64,000 bases of DNA from Ophiocordyceps camponoti-saundersi (nom. inval.) (Eukaryota > Ascomycota > Sordariomycetes > Hypocreales > Ophiocordycipitaceae). The notes beneath the pieces were generated by a model that saw only the letters and a program-made list of their open reading frames with translations, was not told where the DNA came from and did no database searches. The DNA lies in the NCBI GenBank assembly GCA_003339415.1, contig PDHQ01000023.1, forward strand, positions 130,408 through 194,407. Direction: 5' to 3'. The position numbers and the translations under genes were made by a program. Positions 10,908 through 20,085 of this stretch are shown here, in pieces; the first letter of the stretch is position 1, and each line of letters starts with the position of its first letter.

Positions 10908-12740
10908 ATGGCGACTCCTCATCAGGAGCAGCAGCAGCCAGACCCCCTCGACCGTGACCTAAACCAAGTCACCGACAACCCAGATGACAGAAACAACAAG
11001 AACATCGTCCATCTCAAGCAGACTCTCTTCGAATATCTCGAACACTGTCACCAGCTGAACCTAAACATCGATCCCGGCACCAAGTCGCCTCTCCCCAGCC
11101 GCGCTGACACCACGAACCCAGTCGGTAAACCCTACCCTCGCGTCATCATCCCTTGGGAGTCCTTTCAGGCCAAGCAAGAGGAAATCTGGAACCTCCTCGG
11201 TCGACACACCTCCTTCTTCGAGAAACGCGACTTTCCCTACGACATCGCCAAAGACGAGGCCGAGTCCAACGTCGTAAAGGACATGACGGAAGACATCGAC
11301 GTTAGAGAGTTCAACATGAACTCCGTCTCTTCTGCCGTCGCGACGCTCTCCGAGATGGCGTCCAACGACGCTGATATTCGTGCCACGCTCGGGATATTCA
11401 GCAACCTCACTGTCAGTTGCCTTGCGCTGCCTGAGAACTCCGATGCTGCGTATGGCGGCGATGTGGAACAGTGTTGCAGCTTCTCTTTCGAAACCAACGG
11501 CTCGATGTATCCCTGTCTGAGCATCGAGCACGTTGCCCCCTGGAAATTCAGTCTGAGCGAGATCATGATTGGTCTCTCGTCGGAGATTCATCTTCCTGAA
11601 GACATTGTTAACTCGTCGGCTGAAATTCACCAGTCTAGATCTCTCTGCGCAGCCGTCGTCACCCAGCTATACGCCGCCATGATCAGGAGCGGAACTTCAT
11701 ACGGCTTCATATGCACGGGAGAGGCTTACATCTTCCTTCACATCCCGATGGATTCATCAAAGGTCTACGTCTCGGTTCAGGTGCCGAAGCTCATGGTCAA
11801 CGACGACGACGAACGAGGACTCTATCACACAGCCGTAGCGCAAATCTTCGCCTTGAGCATCCGCGCTGTTCGCGAGGGACCGCAGTGTCAGAAGTGGTAT
11901 GAAGGCTTCAAAGATGCCGCCTTGTGGAAGGAAACGTTTCAGTGGTCGTTGAAGAGGAACGTTAAAGAATCTCACCCTCCTCTCTCCTGCTACGCCTCTG
12001 TCGGAGAAGTCCAAGGCGGCGGCAACGGACAAGTCCAGCCTGTGAGCAGCTGGAAGACGATGCGAGACAGGAAGTTTTGCAGCCAGAAATGCCTTCTTGG
12101 CTTGCTTTGCGGTGATTCCATCGACAAGAACTGTCCCAACGCCGAGGAACATGGACCCGTTCATCTTCGTCTGGACCTGTTTTGGCGTAGTCTAAAGAAG
12201 CAACTCACCACGGACCGTGGTTTAGACGCCTACTGTACCCCCATGGGTCTCACCGGAGGCAGTTCAAGCGTATTCAAGGTGCAGTTACGGACCAACGGTT
12301 ACACCCTGGTAGCCAAGGGCGTCGAGAAACATCGTTTCCATGATCTAGTGTACGAGAACAACATCTACAGACGACTACAAGATATCCAGGGCCGTTACGT
12401 CCCAGTCTGCCTCGGCATCATCGACCTCGGCGTCAGCTACCACTTCAACACGAGAGAGTGCGGATCGTTTATGCTCCTAAGCTACTGCGGAGTCAGGCCA
12501 ACTAGCCAAGTGATGAACAGACGAATGATGACCAGAGCCTGCAAGGCCTTGACGGAGATTCACAGACGCGGTGTGCTTCACAGAGATGTCGGGCCGTTCA
12601 ACTTACTGTGTGAAGGCGAACGAATGGCTATAATGGACTTTGAGTTCTCCGAGGTTCATCAGCCGGAAACGGCAAACTTGTACGACGATGATCTGTTTGC
12701 CGTCGAAATGGGGAATTTGAAAGACGGACTGGAGTCGTAA
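10908..12740 (+). CDS. Protein kinase-like protein of a fungal family
   Basis: Single-exon 610-aa protein. Residues 1-430 have no domain I can name; the text is typical of a large fungal family of kinase-like proteins. The last 170 residues form a kinase-like fold: a glycine-containing loop (MGLTGGSSSVFKVQL), a candidate lysine in TLVAKGVEKH, YENNIYRRL as the alpha-C Glu region, the catalytic loop LHRDVGPFNLL with Asp and Asn in place, and MDFEFSEV where DFG is replaced by DFE. Keeping HRD and N suggests activity, while the altered magnesium loop and the very short lobe after it argue for an atypical or pseudo-kinase. Cytosolic, with no signal peptide. Substrate unknown. The ATG at 10908 follows the CAT-repeat leader. 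Confidence 0.72.
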   Translation: MATPHQEQQQPDPLDRDLNQVTDNPDDRNNKNIVHLKQTLFEYLEHCHQLNLNIDPGTKSPLPSRADTTNPVGKPYPRVIIPWESFQAKQEEIWNLLGRHTSFFEKRDFPYDIAKDEAESNVVKDMTEDIDVREFNMNSVSSAVATLSEMASNDADIRATLGIFSNLTVSCLALPENSDAAYGGDVEQCCSFSFETNGSMYPCLSIEHVAPWKFSLSEIMIGLSSEIHLPEDIVNSSAEIHQSRSLCAAVVTQLYAAMIRSGTSYGFICTGEAYIFLHIPMDSSKVYVSVQVPKLMVNDDDERGLYHTAVAQIFALSIRAVREGPQCQKWYEGFKDAALWKETFQWSLKRNVKESHPPLSCYASVGEVQGGGNGQVQPVSSWKTMRDRKFCSQKCLLGLLCGDSIDKNCPNAEEHGPVHLRLDLFWRSLKKQLTTDRGLDAYCTPMGLTGGSSSVFKVQLRTNGYTLVAKGVEKHRFHDLVYENNIYRRLQDIQGRYVPVCLGIIDLGVSYHFNTRECGSFMLLSYCGVRPTSQVMNRRMMTRACKALTEIHRRGVLHRDVGPFNLLCEGERMAIMDFEFSEVHQPETANLYDDDLFAVEMGNLKDGLES

Positions 12741-13329
12741 GCGCTTAACATTTTAAACCCCAACCCCCCGTTCGGGTTGTTGAAGAGGAGGGAGGGAACT
12801 GGAGCGTTGTTTTGCACGGGTCATGGCTAACATACTTGGTTTTCTTTTTTCTTTCTACACAGGATTATGAGAGGTTAAGAAGTTGGGTTTCTCTCTTCAG
12901 TTTTCGCTTGAGGTTTGATCGGACAGCTTCGACGTGTCTTGTGCTGTGTAAGGAACAGCTGGTGAAGACGGGACAGGTTTGACAGCTCGTTGAGACAGGA
13001 TTGTTTTGCTACTTGATTCAAGGCAGGGTTGAAGAAGGGTTTACTCAGGATTGGAGGGTTGCTATCGAGGTGAAGAAGGGTTTACTCAGGATGGAGAGTT
13101 GTTATGAAGGTGAAGGGATTGCTCAAGATGGAGGCTTGCTATGAAGAAGGTTCTGACAAGAGAGCTTCATAATCATCACGGTTGCTACATAGGTATACAG
13201 ATTGTGTATATCTCGATACGAGGACTCTCCTCTCTGGGTGATGCTCACTCAATACACAGACATAAAAAACCCCCAAGACTCGTTTTGACCATGAATAAAG
13301 CGAAGCCATGATAACCCGTCAGACGACTA
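12741..13329. other. Convergent intergenic region with a minisatellite
   Basis: No gene seen. Contains a tandem repeat of about 40 bp at 13031-13147: the phrase gaagaagggtttactcagga occurs twice exactly (13031 and 13072) and a third, diverged unit follows (gaagggattgctcaaga). The flanking genes converge on it. Confidence 0.65.
13031..13147. repeat. Minisatellite, about 40-bp unit, three copies
   Basis: Units begin at 13031, 13072 and about 13111. The first two share their first 20 bases exactly; all three continue with a ggagNgttgctat-like segment. Located in the 3' flank of the kinase-like gene. Confidence 0.7.
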
Positions 13330-13823
13330 CTATTCTTCTTCTTCTCCTCCGTACTGAAACAAAGCCTCATCATCAGCATCAGGCAAGACTCGACAAACAT
13401 GACAAAACAACTTACCACCGAACACCGCCTATCCGTACAAGTCACACACTTGCCCTGCCTGCACTTGAAGCCATCACAGCACCTGCCAGCCCCCCGCCCA
13501 CACGTCTCCATCATCAGACCGCACGGCATACAAAGCGGCCTAAGCTTCGGCTTCTCCTGCTGACAGGAGCGGCAACGCGGGGGGTCGCGCACCATCCGAG
13601 GCGTGCAGCGGAAGCCAGGACAGCAGACGTCGCCCTCTTCGCAGGGCTGCATCAGTCGGAGGCACGTGCCGCGGTAGTCGCACACTCCCCTGTTGCACTC
13701 GTGGGAAAGGCAGCAGTCGCTTGATTGGCTGCAGTTTCGGCCTAGTGTGCAGCTGCTTCCCGAGGGGGGCGCTGCGGTTGCGATGCCGGCGAGGGAGATG
13801 AGGATGAGGCTTGGTAACTTCAT
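13330..13823 (-). CDS. Secreted cysteine-rich protein
   Basis: 143-aa secreted protein in two exons (13823-13416 and 13353-13330). A 62-nt intron with GTAAGT donor and TTTCAG acceptor removes what would otherwise be a long hydrophobic read-through; the last exon encodes only seven residues (YGGEEEE) and the stop. The signal peptide is MKLPSLILISLAGIATA. The mature part has more than 20 Cys, many as CC pairs (SSDCCLSHEC, GDVCCPGFRC, AGRCCDGFKC), in a C-x5-C-x5-CC-x4-C-like rhythm repeated about three times, which resembles dickkopf/colipase or knottin-type folds. Likely a disulfide-rich apoplastic or defence-related protein. No family can be assigned with certainty; the function is unknown. 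A TATAAAG about 100 bp upstream supports expression from here. Confidence 0.75.
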
Positions 13824-16293
13824 TATGGGGATGGGTGAGTGAGTGTGTGTGACGATGTTGAGGGGGGTTTGGGTGATGAGGATGGATTGGCGTTGTGATT
13901 TGTGTGTGGCGGGAACATGGTTGCTTTATACATATGCTGAGAGAAGACTTGCGAGTTTCTGCTTCCTTCATTACGAGGGTTGAAGATGTTCGTATCGTGG
14001 AGTTGCAACTCTTGATACACGGTCTTTGCTCTTTATCTCCGTTCTTCTAACCGGCTTGATCTGATGGTTGTGGTTTAGTTGCCAAGTGTTATCCGATTCC
14101 CCCCAACAAAGGCTAACCTTGTTGTTTTTGTTCGGAAAGGGTTTGCTATGCCGAGTACGAAGACTTTGACTCTTGTATGTATGTATGTAGACGACGATTG
14201 CTTGAGTTTGGACAGCTAGAAGATGGATACGAGTTTGAGAGAAGAGAAGAGAGGAGAGAATGGGGGCGGGCTTCTTTTGCTGGCTTCTTTTTGATCGGCA
14301 TCGACGTTTAAGTTGGGGGAGAGTGGGATTTAGGAACGCTACCTTGCTTCGTATGGCAGAGGTGTCTATTTACACGTCTCTCCGATCTCTATCGTTTCAT
14401 CCGCGCTGAAAAGGAAAAGAAGAGTATACCTAGATCGGGATGAATCAGGATGAAAAGTCAAGTTGTCGGGTTAATAATGATAATAAGCTCGTGTTTAAAG
14501 GTTGCCAGCTTAGCCAGAGCGGTGGAAACTGATCACGATGCCATCAGTCACGAATGAGTTGCATCGTCGGTACCACTATTCTATCTCATTGTGAGATTTT
14601 TTAAAAGGGGGAGGATAGAAGATTTTCGATGATCATCACGTTTTTTTTTTTAACTTGCTTCGTCTTGCTTTCAGTCAAATTCATGGTAGAAGAGGCAAAA
14701 GAAGAGAGACATAAGCCGCTGATGATGATGCTGATGATGTTGAAGCTGTTGGATACCTATCTAGTACCTTTTCCCTCTCCGTTGCACATACATAGGTAGT
14801 TATGCATCGCGGCTGGAAACGGGAAGCTGATCCAACCACGTGGCAACCCGAGTGCCGTCGAGAGGAGGCTCATCAGCTTCGTAAGGTGAAGAAGGCTTAC
14901 TTACTGACTTACACACACAGCTGGTGAGATGGGGGAGATTCTCCACCCCCGCGTAGCATAAGAGCGTATGTATGTATGTATGTAGAGCTATCATGTGTAC
15001 GGACGTATATGTAAGTGTTTAATGCAGAGCTGAAAGAATCCCTGCATATTTCTACCTACCTAGGCAGAGCACACAGCATGCATAGAGATCATGTACGGTA
15101 AATGGCTGCGGAAATAGCATTCCGTCCTAACCCCCCCTTTCTCTCCCTTCGTTGCTACAACTCACTAATCACTCCGTCTATAAACACACAATCAAGTTAT
15201 CAAGTTCCATCAGATGCAAATTCATAATGTCAATCATAACCAACTACGTACGTCTATAACCGACTCCTCCCAGCTCACGTGGCAGACAAGATCGACGGCC
15301 CCCCCCCCTACGAGTCAGTCGTCAACAGAGCAAAGTTGGCAACAAGTGGATAATAATAACATACATATCCGCAACTGGGAAAGACGCCAGGAAGAAAGAA
15401 AAAAAACAAGGCCGTCGACCCTCATCTGAGCAGCCGGAGATTCGGATTTTTCCCTCCTTTTTGTTGTCTTGGCTTTTACCCCAGCTTCTTGCATGAAGTG
15501 GGATGAACGAGGAGGCTCTGCTTGATGATCAAGTGTAAGAGAGACTCGAGCATCATCGTGTTATATATTGAGTATAGGCTTTGTCTCTCTCTCTCAGCTG
15601 ACTGATGTCAAACCAAGTTCATCATCATGTGAGACTCTAAGCAAGGAATAGCCATGATCTAATTACCTACAAAAACCCAGCCATCACAGCATCTTTCCAA
15701 GTCCGTCTTCTGCTTACACATCGAAAGCCGCGTCACGACACAAACCCCATCATCCATCTACCATCAATCCAGATAGCCGACTATCTCCATCAGCTTCATG
15801 CAAGAAAGAAAGAAAGAGAAAAACTCCCTGCTTCTCTACACATGGATAGCCGATGACGATTTCCCTCCCCCCTTCCCCAACTGCCCTGCACGGAGATTGC
15901 GCGTCGACATGGGTAGGGCTTGTTCCTCCGGCTATTCGGAGGCGTTGACGACAAGGAGGGAAGGAAATGAGAAGAGAGCGTTCGTTCCCTTGATGGCCCT
16001 TTTTTTCTTCTTCTTCTTTTTCTCCGAACCAAGGCTTGGGGGAGGGGGAGGAAGGGATGGATGCTTTGTAGAGAGATAGAATGGCTATTTAAATAAGAAG
16101 GAAGAAAACTCCAGTTCACGGCTTGTTCATCATCATCATCATCATCCATCCATCTCTCACTCTCACTCTCTCTGTCTCTCTGTCTCTGTCTCTCAAAACT
16201 GTCATTACTTACTTACACTCACTCATCATCACTCACTCACTATCTCTCGCTCACTCACCCACTCAGCTGCTAACAAAACTCACACGTCAAAAA
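13824..16293. other. Long divergent intergenic region
   Basis: About 2.5 kb without a gene I can support, between a minus-strand and a plus-strand secreted-protein gene. It contains (TATG)n at about 14176-14190 and 14967-14985, a T10 run at about 14641, CT-rich and TCACTCAC-rich segments directly before the downstream gene (16133-16270), and a TATTTAAATA at 16085-16094 that may serve as its TATA element. A stretch at about 14505-14580 looked vaguely tRNA-like but lacks a B box. Confidence 0.55.
13924..13930 (-). promoter_or_regulatory. TATA box of the Cys-rich secreted gene
   Basis: TATAAAG on the minus strand about 100 bp before the start codon at 13823, a normal distance for a short fungal leader. 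Confidence 0.5.
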
Positions 16294-17040
16294 ATGCAGC
16301 TCATCAACAACACGATGCTATTCTACACAACCCTCCTCCCCCTCCTCCTCAACCTCACCAGCGCAATGCCCTCCTCGTCCCCCCAACGAAGATGGGACTG
16401 GGGAACAACCAAGCGCACGGCCAGAGTAACGATCAAGAACAACTCCCCCGGAGACATCAAGTCCGTCTCTCTCGTCCACAAATACAGCGACGTCTACAAC
16501 AACCGCGCCGAATGGCCCGTCATCAAAAGATTCACCAGCCCGGATTATCACCACCACGCCATCGTGGACTTCAACACCGGTCCCTTGACCACCGGCCGGG
16601 ACTGGTGGCTTCTCAGCTTCTACACGGACGACATGTCGACGAACTACTTCACCAACCCGAACAACTTCCGCAACGTCTTTGACTTTCTCGAGTCCGTAGG
16701 TCCGACTGTTACGATTAGTATTGCCGGCGCTACGGCTGGTATCCTGGGCGCGTTGGCCGGTCCGGCGACGAGCGTTATTGCGTCTACTGCTGCTGCTGCC
16801 GTGGCCAAGGCTACGACGGATGGCTTGTTCAACGCAGAGTCGACGGTTGGCTTTAAGCAGCATATTCTGAGGACGGAGGATGCGGATAGGATCACGACCA
16901 TTGTCATCAACCGGGACTATAGCGTTACGTTTTACAGTCATTCGGAGACGCCGTCTTATACCGTTACTTCGAGCAGGCCGGCGGAGATTCAAGTCAAGGA
17001 TGAGAGTGGACAGGTGGTGGATGAGAGCCGGAAGGGATGA
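16294..17040 (+). CDS. Secreted PUD-like (up-regulated in daf-2) protein
   Basis: 248-aa single-exon protein. The start at 16294 gives a signal peptide (MQLINNTMLFYTTLLPLLLN, then LTSAMP). The mature part has TARVTIKNNSPGDIKSVSLV followed by HKYSDVYNN, the aromatic-rich RDWWLLSFYTDD, a middle Gly/Ala-rich helix around 135-165 (ATAGILGALAGPATSV), and a beta-rich end. In fungal annotation this layout goes with the 'up-regulated in daf-2' (PUD-type) beta-sandwich domain, whose biochemical role is not known. The Ala/Gly segment could insert in membranes or pack as an amphipathic helix; it is not a GPI signal because about 70 residues follow. No cysteines stand out. A plus-strand frame extends upstream to 16123 but only reads the CT/CA-rich leader. 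Confidence 0.72.
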   Translation: MQLINNTMLFYTTLLPLLLNLTSAMPSSSPQRRWDWGTTKRTARVTIKNNSPGDIKSVSLVHKYSDVYNNRAEWPVIKRFTSPDYHHHAIVDFNTGPLTTGRDWWLLSFYTDDMSTNYFTNPNNFRNVFDFLESVGPTVTISIAGATAGILGALAGPATSVIASTAAAAVAKATTDGLFNAESTVGFKQHILRTEDADRITTIVINRDYSVTFYSHSETPSYTVTSSRPAEIQVKDESGQVVDESRKG

Positions 17041-17689
17041 GGTCTGCATGACATGTAGACAAGCAGACGTATGTATATAAAGCAAGGAAGCAAGACATTT
17101 GTACGGATATGTAGGATATGAATGTAATATAAGAGGGAAAATGGATGCCGTCTAGGGAGAGAGAGACTCCTTTAATCTTGCATGCAAAGCTGGCCGGGAA
17201 GGGTGACGTTTCAAATAGGCCAGCCTTCATCTTCTATGAACTCCCCTATACGACTCCCCCTATACGACTCCCCCTATACGACTCCCCTATAACCCCCCCC
17301 TATCATTGTCCCCCCCTATCATCCATCTTGATCCCTCCATCTAAACTTGACCCCTTTCATAGACACGAGTATCCTCTCAATTCAACAGACAAGACGCCCA
17401 TCTTCTACAGTTAAATAAAAAAAAAATGCTGATGTCATCTCATCCTCCGCTTACTTTCGGCTGTCTTCGGCAATCGCTCCCTCACCACCACCACCATCAT
17501 CATCACCACTGTATCACATGACTTCATCTCCATGACTCCATCTCCATCTTCAAACCCAATCTCCTCTCCTCCTCTCCCCTCATCATATCATATCATCTCC
17601 TCCTCTTCCCCCCCCCTTTCCCCTCTCATCAAATCATCCTCAAACCCAACCACACACTCACTCCCTCACACACACCCATCGAACCCATC
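17041..17689. other. Intergenic with a 14-bp tandem repeat
   Basis: No gene seen. Holds a short tandem repeat at 17241-17292 (unit ctcccctatacga, three to four copies with one variable C) and a C/T-rich block up to the start of the aminotransferase gene, which is probably a pyrimidine-rich promoter or leader. Confidence 0.6.
17241..17292. repeat. Tandem repeat, 13-14-bp unit
   Basis: Three to four copies of ctcccctatacga / ctccccctatacga in a row, degrading into poly-C with tat at its right end. Confidence 0.8.
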
Positions 17690-19132
17690 ATGACCTCCCC
17701 TCCCCTCCCCCCCTTCGGCGCCCAATTCAAGAACCAATTCCTCTTCGACCCAGAATGGCACAACCTCAACCACGGTAACCCTCCCTCTCCTCCTCTCCCC
17801 ATCCCAACCCCATCCCTACCCATCTCTCACCAAGCAAAAAAAGGCTCCTACGGCGCAACCCCCCTCCCAATCCGCACCCACCAACTCAACTACCAAACCC
17901 AAAGCGAAAGCGCCCCAGACCGCTACACCCGCTATCACTTCCCCTCCCTGCTCGACGCCTCGCGCGAAGCCGTAGCAAAACACCTCAACGCGCCTCCCGA
18001 AAGCATCGTCTTCGTCACCAACGCAACGACAGCCGTAAACATCATCCTGCGGAACCTCATCTGGTCCGCCGACGGAAAGGATGAAATCATCTCCTTCTCT
18101 ACCATCTACGGCGGCTGCGGTAAGACCATCGATTACATCACCGACACAAACGACCTCGTAGCCTCGCGAATCGTCGAGGTAGCCTACCCAGATGACGAAG
18201 ACGACGACATCGTATCCCGCTTCCGAGACGCCGTCTCAGCTTCCAGAGAGCAGGGAAAACGCCCCCGTATCGCCGTCTTCGACATGGTCTCTTCCCAGCC
18301 CGGCGTCAGGTTCCCCTTCGAACTCCTCGTCGCCGCCTGTCGTGAGCTCCATGTCCTGAGTCTCGTCGACGGTGCGCAGGGTATAGGCATGCTCCGTCTT
18401 GACCTCACCGCCCTGGACGCCGACTTCTTCCTCTCAAACTGCCACAAGTGGCTGTTCGTACCAAGGGCCTGTGCCGTCTTGTACGTGCCGCTTCGTCACC
18501 AGCATCTGATGACCAGCACGCTACCGACCAGCCACGGCTACGTCTCGACCCGGTCCGCAGACCGACATAACCCGCTACCGCGAGACGAGACCAAGTCCCA
18601 GTTCGTCGCCAACTTCCAAGCCGCAGGCACAGTCGACAACAGCGCCTTCGCCTGCGTAAAGGACGCTCTCCTCTGGCGTGAAAGAGATCTCGGAGGCGAA
18701 GACCGCATCGTCACTTACCTGTGGTGGCTCGCGAAAGAAGGAGGTCGCAAAGTAGCCCAGATGCTGGGAACGGCCATCATCGACAACCGCAAAGGCACAT
18801 TAACCAACTGTGCCATGGTCAACGTCTGGCTTCCCGTCCGGACGCCATCTTCCTCAACCGCCACCGCCTGCACCATCGAATTCGACCACGACCTGCTGAT
18901 ACCACAGGGCGAATCGCCCGCGGCCATTGCCTGGACGACGTCGACGCTCGTCAGCCAGTACAAGACTTTCATACCCGTCACCGTCCACAGAGGCCGCTGG
19001 TTCGTTCGCCTCAGCGCACAGCTTTACCTCGACTTGGATGATTTCGAATGGGCGGGACGAACCATCAAGGAGGTCGTCGACCGACTTCGACGGGATGAGC
19101 ATAAACTGCCAAAGACAATAGCCGCTGCGTAG
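17690..19132 (+). CDS. Class V aminotransferase (PLP-dependent)
   Basis: PLP enzyme of the class V fold, in the branch of isopenicillin-N-epimerase-like and cysteine-desulfurase-like proteins found widely in fungi. Reading straight through gives 480 aa, but removing 17775-17843 (69 nt, phase 1) restores the family text NLNHGSYGATPLPI and gives 457 aa; I take this as a real intron. Its length is a multiple of three and it has no stop, so both products are open. After splicing the order is: N-terminal substrate loop, ATTAVNIILRNLI (PLP phosphate region), VDGAQGIGML with the ring-stacking Asp, and SNCHKWLFVP with the Schiff-base Lys near 230. All key residues are present. The substrate is unknown. 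No signal peptide; probably cytosolic. Confidence 0.87.
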   Translation: MTSPPLPPFGAQFKNQFLFDPEWHNLNHGNPPSPPLPIPTPSLPISHQAKKGSYGATPLPIRTHQLNYQTQSESAPDRYTRYHFPSLLDASREAVAKHLNAPPESIVFVTNATTAVNIILRNLIWSADGKDEIISFSTIYGGCGKTIDYITDTNDLVASRIVEVAYPDDEDDDIVSRFRDAVSASREQGKRPRIAVFDMVSSQPGVRFPFELLVAACRELHVLSLVDGAQGIGMLRLDLTALDADFFLSNCHKWLFVPRACAVLYVPLRHQHLMTSTLPTSHGYVSTRSADRHNPLPRDETKSQFVANFQAAGTVDNSAFACVKDALLWRERDLGGEDRIVTYLWWLAKEGGRKVAQMLGTAIIDNRKGTLTNCAMVNVWLPVRTPSSSTATACTIEFDHDLLIPQGESPAAIAWTTSTLVSQYKTFIPVTVHRGRWFVRLSAQLYLDLDDFEWAGRTIKEVVDRLRRDEHKLPKTIAAA

Positions 19133-19546
19133 GTAGGATGGCTGATGAGGGCCGATATGTAAGAAGACTGCCTGTCTCAGCCAGAGTTGTAGATCGTAGT
19201 TGAGGCTCAAGTAAGACATTGGATAAGAGTAAGACACTTGGAAAGACACTGGGCAAGCCACTCATGCATCGTCCGTCCTCATCATCGTATAACAAGGAAA
19301 ATCACCTTCACGTACAACCTCTCCTCGTCCACACAAGCCATCACCACAAACTACGCAACTCACCCCTCACGAATCACGTCTATTTTCACCTATTTCCTAA
19401 TCCTCCCCACCACATCTCGGCCCAAAGCCAGCAAAGGGGGGAAAAGGGAGGGCAAATAACACCTCCGTAACCTCCACGACAGCAAAGCAACGCGAATCCA
19501 CGAAGCAAAGAAAGCAAAAGAAAAGAGAAAAAAAAAAGAAACCCCT
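19133..19546. other. Short convergent intergenic region
   Basis: No gene seen. The aminotransferase gene (+) and the chromatin remodeller (-) end here tail to tail; an A-rich tract lies at about 19520-19540 on the plus strand. Confidence 0.6.
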
Positions 19547-20085
19547 TCAACGGTATTGTTCCCCATATCCAGGCCTCATGGAAAAAACACCATACGATCC
19601 CTGTCCTTCGTGCTGTGGACCGCTTGCCTGGACGGTATTTCGCGGTCGGAGGGGGGGGAACGGAGAAGGCGACGAGGCGTGGTTCCCATGAGCCTGTTGT
19701 CGTTGCATCGCCGCTGCGTGGTTTCCGCACATCGCTCGGAGCTGGTGAAGCAGAATCTCTATCCGCTGCTGCTTCACCTGCGGAGATAACTTCTTCGAAT
19801 GCCATGTTTCGTCAATGGCGAGACGAAGCTGCACCTCGGAAAGAGGCTGATGGGTTCCATGGCCGTTGCTCATCACCATGCCCGCTCCTCCTCCTCCTCC
19901 ACCACCACCACCACCACCACCTCTCACGCCGCCGCCTCCATTAGCTCGACGAAGACGGTCGACGGAAGGATGGATTACGGTCCCGTTGGCGGCGGGGTTG
20001 ACGGCGAGATTATAATGGGCTTGTTGGGCGTGCCCAGCTTGCTGCATCGGTCTGGCTGCTACGAACCGCGCGTTGGCGTTGTCGC
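19547..20085 (-). other. C-terminal segment of the remodeller in a shifted frame
   Basis: The frame here reads GDNANARFVAARPMQQ, a poly-Gly run, QPLSEVQLRLAIDETWH and ILLHQLRAMCGNHAAAMQ: ordinary protein text that I associate with the C-terminus of this remodeller family. The body of the gene arrives in a different frame and stops at 20059. I find no GT-AG intron that joins them. The only in-phase option (GC donor at 20120, AG at 20086) would be 35 nt, too short. An indel error in the sequence, a real frameshift or an unusual intron remain open. Confidence 0.6.

Noticed and set aside
10278..10957. Open frames of 179 and 207 aa rich in His, Ser and Pro
   Set aside because: They are translations of the CAT/ATC repeat in the leader of the kinase-like gene; no other evidence of coding.
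14505..14580. tRNA-like stretch (tagccagagcggt)
   Set aside because: No GGTTCGA-type B box and no cloverleaf pairing that I could find.
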